A DNA stretch of 64,000 nt from Anisodus tanguticus (Eukaryota > Streptophyta > Magnoliopsida > Solanales > Solanaceae): positions 39,735,062-39,799,061 of the forward strand of contig CM067545.1 in the NCBI GenBank assembly GCA_034509755.1. The letters run 5' to 3'. Below are positions 11,676 through 22,053 of the stretch, one piece after another; position 1 is the first letter of the stretch; the number at the start of each line of letters is the position of its first letter. The notes under the pieces are model-generated. The model searched no databases. It saw only the letters and a list, made by a program, of their open reading frames with translations, and was not told where the DNA came from. The position numbers and the translations under genes were made by a program.

Positions 11676-11910
11676 GTCCGCTTGGGCAGCTCAATTGGTT
11701 TCAAGGGGATATTTGGAGCAAAGACCAAGGATCGAATCCGTCAGCGGCAGTATGGGGTTTTCTTCTTGAAATAAAGGAGGGCCCTTGTGCGCAGCGTGGC
11801 ACTGGTCTAACCTTTGAAATCAATTGAGTCACAATGATTTACCTCCTTCACAGACCTGTCGGACCGGGGTGTGGGGGCTCCTGGCGTGGGAGATTCCACC
11901 TTTCGGAGCA
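11676..11910 (+). mobile_element. tRNA-derived SINE with 18-bp TSD
   Basis: An RNA polymerase III promoter is visible: an A-box-like stretch ttgggcagctcaattggtt at 11682-11700 and a B box ggatcgaatcc at 11729-11739. The unit is flanked by identical copies of aagtaaattaaccacatt at 11658-11675 and 11911-11928. SINEs move with LINE enzymes and leave such long duplications. It appears complete and relatively young because the duplication is perfect. Confidence 0.85.
11729..11739 (+). promoter_or_regulatory. Pol III B box of the SINE
   Basis: ggatcgaatcc differs from the tRNA B-box consensus ggttcgaatcc by one base and lies about 45 bp after the A box. Confidence 0.7.
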
Positions 11911-12184
11911 AAGTAAATTAACCACATTTTAGAACACATTGTACACAACACCTGAAAAGCTTTTTGTACTATATTACCTTACTTTTCCTGCTGATTGTGC
12001 ACAAAATACAAGAATGAGCCTTTACTATTTACCATCATTGTCATTATTGTTTTGTCTTTATTATTAATGTTTTTTTCCTATGGACAACATATATCCTGAG
12101 AAGCAAACAGTGGTTATAAGGACATTCTAGACCTCACATTAAGCAAACAAGATTAAACAACTACATCACAAATTCTACCACACC

Positions 12185-13266
12185 CAGTGGCGGATCTTAG
12201 ATGGGGCAGGGCCCCCGTCAAATTTTTTTTTTATTTTTATATAACTCAAAATACACTATTTTATATAACTCAATTTTTTTTGCCCTCAATCACAAACCCT
12301 AGCCTCCTACTTCCATCTCTATGTGGTTCATACTTCAACTCCAAATCTTCTTCTTTATATCAATGTAAGTTGATACATAGCTGAATTTTTTTTGTAGATT
12401 GATTAAGCTCATTTTTCATTGTACTCTTCTTGTGATATTTTTGTTTTTGTTTTGTTGGTTTTTAGTTCAAATTTTATAGTTTTCATGATCTTATATCAAT
12501 GTAAGTTCCTTCTTGCTTAGACTTTTCGCCGGAGCTAGGTTGCTGCTAGTGCTGGTTTCGCCGGCGGTAGCTGTGCCGGCCATGGATTCTTGAAATTTCA
12601 ACCAAGTTAAGTAAAGTTTATAATGGGTCTTTAGAGTGAATCTCTTTTGTGTTACTATTGATCAACAATTGCAAGTATTGAATAACAGGTTTAATGTTCA
12701 AACAATGGAGCTTTTGAGCCTAAGCAATAGTTTGATTCCTAAAGACAACAAAATTGAGATTTCAACTTCAACACTTTATTCTTGAGGTTGTTAGTCATCC
12801 AAAATTGAATAACTTGTCAACTATGTCTGAATTGTGTGAAGCTTTTGAAAAAACAGGGAAGGCGAATACATATTACTTGATTAATCGGATAATCCGTCTT
12901 ATCTTAACTCTTTCAATTTCTACGGCTACTACAGAAAGATAATTTTCAGCAATGAAGATAATCAAGACAAGGTTGCGTAATAAGATGGAGGATGAATTTC
13001 TTGCTGATAATATGATAGTTTATATTGAAAAAGAGATAGCTGAAAGTTTTAGCTCTGATTCAATTATTAATGATTTCAAGTCTTTAAAAGAACAAAGTGC
13101 AACACTTTAATTCTAGGTACGTCTTTCCTTTTATATATTATATTTTTGTTGTGTTGATGTTATTTTGAATCTTTGATAAAATTATATTTTGTTCTTCTAA
13201 ATTTCAATTATAATATTTTTGTTAGTAGTTACCGCCCCTTAATATTTTGGGCAAGATCCACCACTG
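12185..13266 (+). mobile_element. Small hAT element with perfect 8-bp TSD
   Basis: Terminal inverted repeats cagtggcggatc at 12185 and gatccaccactg ending at 13266. Both sides carry accacacc (12177-12184 and 13267-13274), the 8-bp duplication typical of hAT. The 1,082-bp element lies inside an older hAT transposase remnant. It keeps only the last part of a transposase, so it is non-autonomous. Confidence 0.92.
12754..13110 (+). pseudogene. hAT C-terminal dimerisation domain, remnant
   Basis: One 119-codon frame with a single internal TAA at 12940. Residues around the stop read LTLSISTATTER, then FSAMKIIKTRLRNKMEDEFL and ADNMIVYIEKEIAESF. This is the hAT dimerisation domain (TTER.FSAMK...R..M.D..L), as in plant proteins annotated as zinc finger MYM-type 1-like or TTF-type. 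The N-terminal finger and RNase H-like core are absent, so it cannot transpose itself. The stop replaces the small residue usually found after TTER. Confidence 0.85.
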
Positions 13267-13879
13267 ACCACACCGTTATTAATAGTAGCATTATCTAAGG
13301 TAAAGATTTTCTTTTCGATTCCCCATTCTTTAAGAAAATCGATCAATAAAAGACCTAAAACCGCACCCGAAAGTGGAGAAAAAACATGAGGGAAAATCAG
13401 AACCCTCTTCTCAAGAAGCCAATTTAAGTCCACATAATGAGCTGTTACACACATATAGCCATTAGATACTAATGAAGTCCACATGTCTGATGTCAAACAC
13501 ACTCTACTAGAGATCACTGCAAGCTCAGATTTTAGAAGTTATCCGACTTGGCTGTGTTTCTTGATATGTGGCTCACTATTGAATTTAAATACGAATGAAT
13601 GTCCCTAATGCCTTTATGTTCTACAAAACTGAAAGTATAATTATGCTTACATATGGCCAATAATACTTTCTCTTGATAAGTATTTTGATATATTGGTGCA
13701 CTTTGACCCTCTTTGATGTTCCAGTTGTTGGGTCCACTATGTAGTCTTGTTCACAAAGCTTACAAATGACTTTAAAGTAAACTAGAAATATCCCAAACAA
13801 CAAAAGTTTTCCTTTTTGCTCGTTTTAGCGAAGCTGACAAACTATGTTCACAAGATTCAGCATTATCTTCCATTGACAT

Positions 13880-14664
13880 CTCCACCTAATTACATATGTA
13901 GTAATTAAAAATAATAACAGAGGAAATTTACAAATTTGAACACTCGAAACCAAAAATCAAAACAAAAAGAGTTGCAGGGAATGGGAATTAGTTAATCGAA
14001 TTTACAGATTCATGAAAAATATAATGGTATATTTTCTTCTCGCCGGAGAAGTCATCGGATTCCGGCCAGTGTTGAGGAGAACAACCGAAAAAGAGAGGGA
14101 GAGAAAGAAAGTCGGAGACAGAAATAGAGCTGGGAAAGAGACAGAGACCCACCGGAGAAGTCGTCAGAGCCTGGACGGTGTTGCTTGATGGAAGAGGCAT
14201 GCGCGGTAGCCTCTAGGGTTTGCGCGTAGTCGTTATTTTCTTATGAATAAATAAGGATGCTGTCAATTTTATCCATTTACTCATTAAATTACCTATATTT
14301 TAAATATATAATATGTATAATGTTGATATTTTATTTTTATTCCTTTAGGTTTATGTTTGTTACCTTACTTTTCACACAAAATTTGTTAGATTTTTCACAT
14401 ATACGTGTATAACATAAAGAAAGACAGGAATCTAATTTGTCATTACAGTGCGGAACTTATTATTTACCAACATATAAGTGTTGATATATACTGGATTTTC
14501 TTTTCTATTGACATATAAAAAAAATGAAGTTAAATTATTATAATCAAATCACAATATTGAATATAGAACACTGCAGTTAATTAACCGGAGTTTCTACTGC
14601 TCATATTTAAAAGGAGTATTCCATATTAATAGTATTCAATTCTATAGTTAATCTGTTTTATTTC
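13880..14664. other. Upstream flank of the old hAT, then AT-rich spacer
   Basis: 14030-14230 is moderately GC-rich, with duplicated phrases such as ccggagaagtc, and may be the 5' part of the old hAT. 14230-14664 is AT-rich without a gene. No matching hAT terminal repeat was found here. Confidence 0.4.
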
Positions 14665-15311
14665 TGTTAACAGTAATTTAAGTGTTTAACTGAATTCAGT
14701 AATAACCGAACTGTTTCAGAGACGAATTTATTCCTAGCCCTCGACTACAAGAACTTCATTGGCTACTAAGGCATCTTAGCCGAGTTGTTAGTTAGAGGTA
14801 CGACTGGGACCCACTCAGATGCAGACGCTTCAATGACCAAGTCAAAAGGGTTTCCGGATCCCTAGAAGCGATAACGACCAACAACAGTTAAAAGGAAGGG
14901 CCATTATCCGAGCAAGAGGAGTAGAGGGCGAGAAAATCGGCACCACCTCCCCCATAGTCGAACATTGAACTTAGTGGGTTACTTGATGGCTGACATAGGG
15001 GAGGGGGGATCACGTTGTACAATTTTCCCCTTTTTTGTACTATAAATAGGATCATTATTTGTATATATAAAACACAACACAACACAATCAATCAAACAAC
15101 TCAATTTTTATCTATCTTTATTTATCTTCATTCTACCTTTACTCCTTTTATTGCACCCTAGATGTATTTATGCTTCTTACCACCTAGTTTACTCACCCAC
15201 CATCCTAACGCTTTCTGGAGTAGTTGGGGAACCCATTGCTGGAAGTTAGAGTTCCGCTTCCGGCCCAAATCACTTAGTTAAAGAATCAATTTGTCATCCG
15301 ATTTCGTAACA
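14665..15311 (+). repeat. Ty3-1 5' LTR
   Basis: Starts tgttaacagtaatttaag and ends ccgatttcgtaaca. It has tataaatagg at 15041. The 3' copy starts tgttaacactcaaaag. Confidence 0.88.
15041..15047 (+). promoter_or_regulatory. TATA box of the Ty3-1 5' LTR
   Basis: tataaat in tgtactataaataggatca, conserved in the 3' LTR at 20348. Confidence 0.65.
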
Positions 15312-15313
15312 AA

Positions 15314-15332
15314 TTTGGCACGCCCAGTGGGA
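15314..15332 (+). other. Primer binding site of Ty3-1
   Basis: tttggcacgcccagtggga starts three bases after the LTR end. Its position and form fit a tRNA primer site of plant Tat-type gypsy elements. The tRNA was not assigned. Confidence 0.65.
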
Positions 15333-15388
15333 CCATAGGTGATCTCATAGCGAAGTTTCATTCTCCAGGTCAAGATCATACTTGGCGT

Positions 15389-17700
15389 ATGCGCCTAAGG
15401 TCTGGTAAGAAAATGAACCAAGAGTCCAGTTCACATCCTAAACAGAATACTCCCAGAAGGAACAACGAGCCACCATCTTCTTCGGGTATGCCTACATTGG
15501 TTGATATCCCTCCACTTCCTCCATCAACCCAAGTTGTGGATGAACCTAGTCAATTAAGGGTCCAACGGTTATAACCACGTCATTCATTATACAACATATT
15601 GACTTGGGCATCCACGACATTATATACCAAGTTTCCAAACAATTGGCTGACATTGTCAAGCCAATGGTGCATAATGAGGTTCAACAGACGAGAGAACTGG
15701 AAGTTAATCGACTGCATCCAGGAGAAGGTTCGGGTAGTTCTGCCATCCCTCTGATGAATGGCGTTGTGCAGCATGCAATTGTGACTTCAGGTGTTGTTCT
15801 TCAGCCGAATGTGTATCAGTCAGTACCTGCTCAGGTACAGCCGATAGCACACCTAGGATCACAAGCCCAGTCACTTGGTAACCATTCTACTGTATGGTTG
15901 CCACCAAACACTGGGGGGCAAGCTGTGTCACTTGACCAAGCGAATATGCAGTATGGACAAATCAATATGGCTCGGATACCAGTTCAGACGTTCGGACACC
16001 TTGGTTTGCCGCCCGTTACGCCGTACGCTTATGCCAACGGCCCTACGGTACAGGTGACCAATGTTGGCCAACCGAACTGGCAGCCGATGACCCCTAGCTA
16101 TGACCCTGCTAGGCTATCTGATGATGTTGTCTACAGCGGGACACCATTCCAGCAGTCACAGCCGGTACCTAATCCATAACATCCAAGAAGCGCAAACTTT
16201 CTAAGAATGGCTGATATCCGAGGAGAGTAGACATGGAAACTGTTCCACTTTATCCACAAGTTTCGTCGACTATTCCAGGAGCTCAGGTTGTAGGCTTTGG
16301 TGGCTATGCCCAATAACATCAATAGGGATACACCCCACCTGTTGGTAATGGTCAGCAAAATGTCTACAACTTTCAAAACCCTATTCAACAAGGTGCAGAA
16401 TGAAGGCCTCCAGTTCAGAACGCCTACCAGCCGGTTCCAATCGAAAATCGGAAGGGGACGTCACAATTGATGAACCCTGAAACCATGAAAATACCATGAG
16501 GAGGTACTTTTTCATCCAACTAAAACCGTTGGACAGGCCTGTTTACAGGAAGCCCTACCCCGATTGGGCAGATCGGGTAGCACTACTGCCAAAAGGCTTC
16601 AAAACGTCTGATTTCACCGCCTTCTCGGGTGATGACCACAAATATACCATTGAGCATATCAGCAGATTTACCGCACAATGTAGCAAAGTTGGTCAGAAGG
16701 AGTATCACAAGATGTAGTTATTCCTTATTTCTATAACCGGAATGGCATTTGCCTAGTACTCATCTTTGGCCCTCGATTCCATGCAGAGTTAGGCTGACAT
16801 GGAGCGTTGTTTCCATGATAGATTTTATTGTCCCCAACCTCAAGTCACTATGATGGATTTGATGAATCTCAAGCAACAGATCGATGAGTCAGCTATCGAC
16901 TTTATCGAGAGATTCAAAAGGAAGGTTGGGAAATGCATTGTACACTTCCTTGAATTAGAATGCGCCCACATGATAATCAACAACATGCATCCACAGCTAA
17001 AGGAGAAATTAGTGGGACAATCTTGCTTTGACTTAAGCCAGTTAGCCGAGAAGGCTAGCCAAATAGAGCAGTTTATCCAGGAGAATGAGAAGAGAAGAGC
17101 CAACTGAAACTGAGGCTCCCATTTGGTATCCATTATTGAGGCAGATAAGTCTGAATTAAAGTCAACCGATTGCACGACAAATACAAGGGTAGCCGAGATC
17201 ATCAGGGGCAGGGTTTACTCCTGCCCAGCCTTGAAATTCGTAAAAGGAAAGGAGATGAGTTCATCCGATGACAGGGTCGGTTACTCGTTTGACATCACAA
17301 AGGCAGATCAGATCTTTGATCGTCTGCTCAAAGATAAGCAGATTCGGCTGCTTGATAGTCATAGGATTCTGCTTGCCGAGGAACTCAAAGATAAGAAGTA
17401 CTGCAGGTGGCATAATTCATACAACCACTCTACTTCTAATTGTGTGGTCTTCAGAAAGGCGATCCAAAAAGGCATCAAAGAAGGAAGGTTCAAGCTAGCC
17501 GACATGAGTATGGCTGAAATATCCATTGATACCAACCTCTTTCCCGTGGTACCAATATCTATGGTATCTTTTGCTAAGCCTGATGAGTCAAGGGACACCA
17601 AAGGAAGAGTTGATAAAAAGGGTGTGGGTCCCAAAGAAACCTACCGAAGGGGAGAAGGCTACAAAGACCTCTGTGTTCAACCGGTTAGGCAGCCTACATG
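15389..17700 (+). pseudogene. Ty3-1 gag remnant
   Basis: The first ATG frame (15389) begins MRLRSGKKMNQESSSHPKQN, typical of this gag type, and stops at 15572. A second block (15604-16179) is rich in Q, P and V. The capsid part is recognisable at about 16560-17106: DWADRVALLPKGFKTSDFTA, then FHDRFYCPQPQVTMMDLMNL and IDESAIDFIERFKRK, broken by TAG at 16715 and others. At 17395 KKYCRWHNSYNHSTSNC is the usual CX2H-type segment that follows. It would have formed the virus-like particle. Confidence 0.75.
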
Positions 17701-18737
17701 ACATTCGCGATGACAGGCAGCCAGTTAGAAGTAGTTTTTATGGCCAGCCTAAATACTCGAGGGACGTTGAACGAGAACATCAGGAACAAACCATGAGGTT
17801 CAGAAGGGTCCCTATCGGCGCCAGGCATAGGCCTGGGGGGACAAGTACGGATGCCAACCAACCGGTAGTCGAGCATGCCTCGAATAGATAAAGAACCACT
17901 CCCTAAAAGCAAATGAAGGGTGGTCGAGTTTGACGTAAACGAGGGTGTTTCATCCTTAGGTATCATGACAAGAAATAGGGGCCAGACGAGACCTCGGAGA
18001 ATGATTAAACCAGCTGTCAACACAGAAGAAGGGAAGTGGTTCGTCAATCAGGCTTCGGGAAACAAAGAGACACCATCGAGAGTCACATCCACGGCTCAAA
18101 AAAGAAGGATACAACGGGCCAAGGCCTAGCGTAAGATGCAACAGACATTGCATCTAATTTCTAGCACACCAAGGCAGCCAAAAATCATGAGATTCCTGGT
18201 TCTGCCGTAGTCGAGGCTATCAAGCGGCCATTCAGCTCAGTTGCTTCAGGGGCAATGTCGCCTAAAGGAGAAACGTCGGTTCAACCAGAGTTAGATGAAT
18301 AGCCTATCGATAACCCAATGGAGGAACCCAGGCAAGAGAATGTGGCCCCGGATGGACCTCTAACCGAGGCAATCCCATAGATTGTGCAGAGGATTCAGTC
18401 AGAGGATCCCCAGCCGATCCCCATTTGTCTTTAGAAAATGGAAGATATGAGCATCTGGTCAGTCGAATTGGATAAAAGAGGGGACTCCATCCTCAATTTA
18501 TTTAGCCATGACCTGGTTGATGAGATGTGGGCAGACATTGGAATGGTTAGCCTAATCCCGTGTGAGTTCTGGGCCAGCCGCTCCGCGCTGGATAGCCTAG
18601 AAGGTGATGTTTGCGTAGAAGACGCAGAATGAGCAATAATAGCCAATACCCCAACTAGGGACACTTTGAGCACCGTATTTGGTGCACCTAGAGAAGATAT
18701 GGTTAAACACCTCAAACCCCTTTACGTCAAGACTTAC

Positions 18738-19085
18738 ATTAACTGAAAAATTATTAGTCGGGTGTTTGTCGACAATGGGGTTGTGCTAAATGTGATGCCG
18801 CTGCTTACCTTGAAGGATCTTAACAAAACAAAGGAGGATCTCATCCCAACTAACATGAAAATTTCTAGCTTTATGGGAGAAGCCTCTGAAGCATTGGGGA
18901 TTCTAGTAGCAAAAATCATTGTAGGTCCTAAGACGGTCAGGTCTGCCTTCTTTTAAATAAATAGCAAGCCGTCCTACACCATTCTGCTGGGCAGGGACTG
19001 GATTCACACCAGCTGATGCCTTCCTTCTACCATGCATCAAAAGCTCATCTTTTGGGAAGGAGACAAGATAGAAATCATCCCAGCG
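18738..19085 (+). pseudogene. Ty3-1 aspartic protease remnant
   Basis: RVFVDNGVVLNVMPLLTLKD near 18762-18820 corresponds to the retropepsin active-site loop, normally D-S/T-G; here the middle residue is N. SYTILLGRDWIHTS near 18971 is the conserved second half of the fold. A TAA at 18955 and a later stop break it. The altered triad suggests loss of activity even without the stops. Confidence 0.65.
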
Positions 19086-19389
19086 GATGATAATTCATTC
19101 CAACCAGGGGTCCAGAACGTAGAGGTTGTCCTCTATTCACCCTATGTGTCTCTCATAGCTGTTACGGAGTAGTATGAAGAAGGATCTTGGGAATACTGCA
19201 ATTTTACTTCACGAGGTTTTGAAATAAAACAATTAGCCGAACCACGGCTTACCTTGGAAGAGTTAAATGATTGAGGAGACCCAAATCATACATGACCTGT
19301 GGCAGCGACTGACTGCTTTAAATTCTGAAGCAAGGATAGGGAAGCATCACATGTAGAGGACTATAACAGAGAACCAATACCGGCGACCG

Positions 19390-19720
19390 ATGACATTGAG
19401 TTTGCTAATGGAACTTGAATCGCCCATAAGGAGGGCTATGCCTAGTTTTGAGTCTCAGGATCCCTTGGAAGATATCAACTTGGGTACTGAGGAAGTCCCT
19501 CGGCTAACACATATTAGTGGCTTGCTAAAGAAGGAGGATAAACGAAGCATAACGACTCTTCCATTGCAGTATAAGGACTACTTCGCGTGGGATTATCACG
19601 AGATGCCTGGGCTGGCACGAACTTTGGTAGAGCACAGATTGTCGATTAAAGAGGGTTTCACGCCTCATAAATAGCCGTCCAGAAGATATCACCCTCAGTT
19701 GATACCTTTCCTTAAATAAC
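19390..19720 (+). pseudogene. Ty3-1 pre-RT segment at the deletion edge
   Basis: DYFAWDYHEMPGLARTLVEH with HRLSIKEGFTPHK matches the segment that leads into reverse transcriptase in Tat-type gypsy elements. After the stop at 19672 only a short run (RYHPQLIPFLK) resembles the family. The sequence then goes straight to the 3' untranslated part and polypurine tract, so the deletion starts here. Confidence 0.6.
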
Positions 19721-19949
19721 CCTCAGAGGCGCGACTCGGATTAATTTATTATTTTCAAACGTACGGTCGAAAATCATCAGAGCAAATTCATGGTAATGGA
19801 GACACCTCGGTTAAAAGGGAAACACATTTCAAGAAGTGATCATCAATGAATGCACTGGAGATGAGATGATTGAAGTGACATGCGCGGCTGTCAGACTGAA
19901 ATGACGGCTACTTTTGGATACATCAACTCAACATTCACACTCGAGTTAA

Positions 19950-19963
19950 TGTAGAGGGGCAAT
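19950..19963 (+). other. Polypurine tract of Ty3-1
   Basis: tgtagaggggcaat lies directly before the 3' LTR. Confidence 0.6.
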
Positions 19964-20604
19964 TGTTAACACTCAAAAGTATTTTAAGTGTTTAGCCGAA
20001 TTCAGTGACAGCCGAACTGTTCCAGAGCCGAATTTATTCCTAGCCCTCGACTACAAGAACTTCATCGGCTACTAAGGCATATTAGCTGAGTTGTTAGTTA
20101 GAGGTACGACTGGGACCCACTCAGATGCAGACACCTTAACGATCAAGTCAAAAGGGTTTCCAGACCCCTAGAAGCGGTAACGGCCAACAACAGCTAAAAA
20201 GAAGGGCCATTATCCGAGAAAGAGGAGTAGATGGCGAGAAAATCGGCACCACCTCCCCCATAGTTGAACATTGAACTTAGTGGGTTACTTTATGGCTGAC
20301 ATAGGGGAGGGGGGATCACGTTATACAATTTTTTTCCTTTTTTGTACTATAAATAGGATCATTCTTTGTATATATAGAACACAACACAATCAATCAAACA
20401 ACTCAATTTTTATCTATCTTTATTTATCTTCATTCTACCTTTACCGCTTTTATTGCACTCTAGCTGTATTTATGCTTCTTACCACCTAGTTTTACTCACC
20501 CACCATCCTAACGTTTTCTGGAGTAGTTGGGGAGCCCATTGCTGGAAGTTAGAGTTCCGCTTCTGGCCCAAATCGCTTAGTTATGGAATCAATTTGTCAT
20601 CCGA
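19964..20604 (+). repeat. Ty3-1 3' LTR
   Basis: Parallel to the 5' LTR to tgtcatccgat, then lost; about seven terminal bases (ttcgtaaca in the 5' copy) are missing. A TATA box is at 20348. The truncation removes any target duplication. Confidence 0.85.
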
Positions 20605-20644
20605 TAAAACAGTAAACACTTAGGACGGTAACAATTCCTAAAAC

Positions 20645-20760
20645 AAAAGTAGCCCAGTACACTAAGCTCCCGCTATATGCGAGATCCAGAAAAAGGCCGG
20701 ACCACAAGGGTATATTGTACGCAGCCTTGCCTTGCATTTCTGCAATAGCCTGTTTCCATG
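20645..20760 (-). mobile_element. Au-type SINE, truncated
   Basis: aagtagcccagtacactaag, then cccgctatatgcgagatcc, ggccggaccacaagggt and acgcagccttgccttgcat match my memory of the Au SINE consensus read in reverse. It stops at gcctgtttccatg, just before the part that holds the B box, so the promoter end is missing. Confidence 0.7.
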
Positions 20761-21990
20761 TTAATCTGTTCCATTACTATCCGTGCTAATTCCTTTTGTT
20801 CTTCGTTTCTTGTATGTGTGTGCAATAATTTTTTGAGATAATTTCAAAAATCTCCTTTTAAGTTTTCTTTTATAACATCGATCTCCCTTGTGATTTGAAA
20901 TATTATACCAAACTTCATTATTTTAGCTTTCTTGTAACAACACTTGATTAAATGACAAAATTCTGTAATATTTCTATGTCCTTGTGTAATGCAATTATTA
21001 ATACCCACGGGAACTCCAATTGTAACAGCGGAAATGTCTTCACCGCTAGATATTGCATTAGAGCTTCTATTGCATCAACAGTGGAAATGGAGAGCATGCT
21101 TGGAATATAATAGCTTGAACCGCTTAGGCTCTTTGCACCTAAATAAATACACAAATACCCTTTCAGATGTTCTCTCCATTAATTACATGGTGTAAAAATT
21201 AAGAATATAAAACAAGTAATAATTAGACAAAATTGAAATAAATCCTCTTCTTTCAAAATCAAACAAAGCGGAAATAACAATAGTTTTAGTTAGGAACTAT
21301 TCTGAACATTAATAGTAATAAATTTGAAGGATTATATATTTTCAAATAAATGTTGTGGTTTTTATTTGTTTTTTTTAAGTAGGATATTTAGAAGACTGAT
21401 ACCTAGATGGTTTTTTAACTTTTTAGCTTTAGGAATCCCACTATAGCATGAGGAAGATTACCTATTTATAGTTACTAGTTTACTCTACCCTGTTGTCGGT
21501 GGTGTTTGAGTTATTATGATGTTACGATATCAATTTTAACTTTCATTTTAATTTTTAATTTGTCTATTTTAACATTTTTCTGATCATCACATTGGTAAAG
21601 CTTCACCAATCTGGTTTTACTTGATAAAGAAACCTATTCAAGGCACCATTCCTATCGTGCAAACTTAAAACCACTGTCACTTTTTCTAGATCCTAAATCG
21701 GTATATAACTTTCAAATGTAGTAGACAGGATCTTTTTAAATAAAATACTTCATATTATCTTGTAACTTGAATGTAAAGTTTCACATAATCTTATACATGT
21801 AACCATAGAATATGCCAATTAATGAATTTTAGTATTGCAATGGAACAATAATGTTTCTTTTCTAACATCAACTAATTCATTCTCAAACACAACACCATGC
21901 ACTCAAGGTTATCATAAAATAAGTTATCTATCCTAATATTTATATGGATTGTGTTTCATACAAGAGTTAGAGACACAATTGATAAATAAG
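20761..21990. other. AT-rich spacer, no gene recognised
   Basis: A 68-codon minus-strand frame at 20948-21154 (GAKSLSGSSYYIPSMLSIST) has no family I recognise. The rest is AT-rich and without terminal repeats. Copia-2 starts at 21991. Confidence 0.4.
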
Positions 21991-22053
21991 CGTAGAATTG
22001 TGTAATTCTCCTTGTCTGGAGTCTTTTCATTATTACAATATATATATAGGTGT
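21991..22053 (-). repeat. Copia-2 3' LTR, left part
   Basis: gtagaattgtgtaattctcc and the following bases repeat the LTR at 29201. The terminal tg has become cg. The gypsy solo LTR follows at 22054. Confidence 0.8.

Larger units (their letters stand above)
11929..13879 (-). pseudogene. hAT transposase remnant (BED finger and core), split by a smaller hAT
   Basis: Minus strand. N-terminus MEDNAESCEHSLSASLKRAK begins at 13873. A BED zinc-finger part (CKLCEQDYIVDPTTGTSKRV) lies near 13690-13760 after a frameshift. Then comes the conserved hAT block VCLTSDMWTSLVSNGYMCVT, and WGIEKKIFTLDNATINN just before a smaller hAT inserted at 13266. The frame may resume at 12176 (VVEF) but decays quickly toward 11929. 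The family is Ac-like (RICESLEEPER/DAYSLEEPER type). The C-terminal dimerisation domain was not found in this copy. Confidence 0.75.
14665..20604 (+). mobile_element. Ty3-1, gypsy element lacking RT and integrase
   Basis: LTRs 14665-15311 and 19964-20604 match over nearly their whole length. The primer site tttggcacgcccagtggga and the gag type point to the Tat branch of Ty3/gypsy. Gag and a protease-like region remain, then only the first part of the RT leader before the polypurine tract. RT, RNase H and integrase are missing from an internal region of 4.65 kb. Stops are frequent. It depended on, or derives from, a full-length relative. Confidence 0.88.

Noticed and set aside
20948..21154. 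68-codon minus-strand frame that could suggest a pectin-degrading enzyme
   Set aside because: No catalytic motif, no splice context, and other frames look equally likely.
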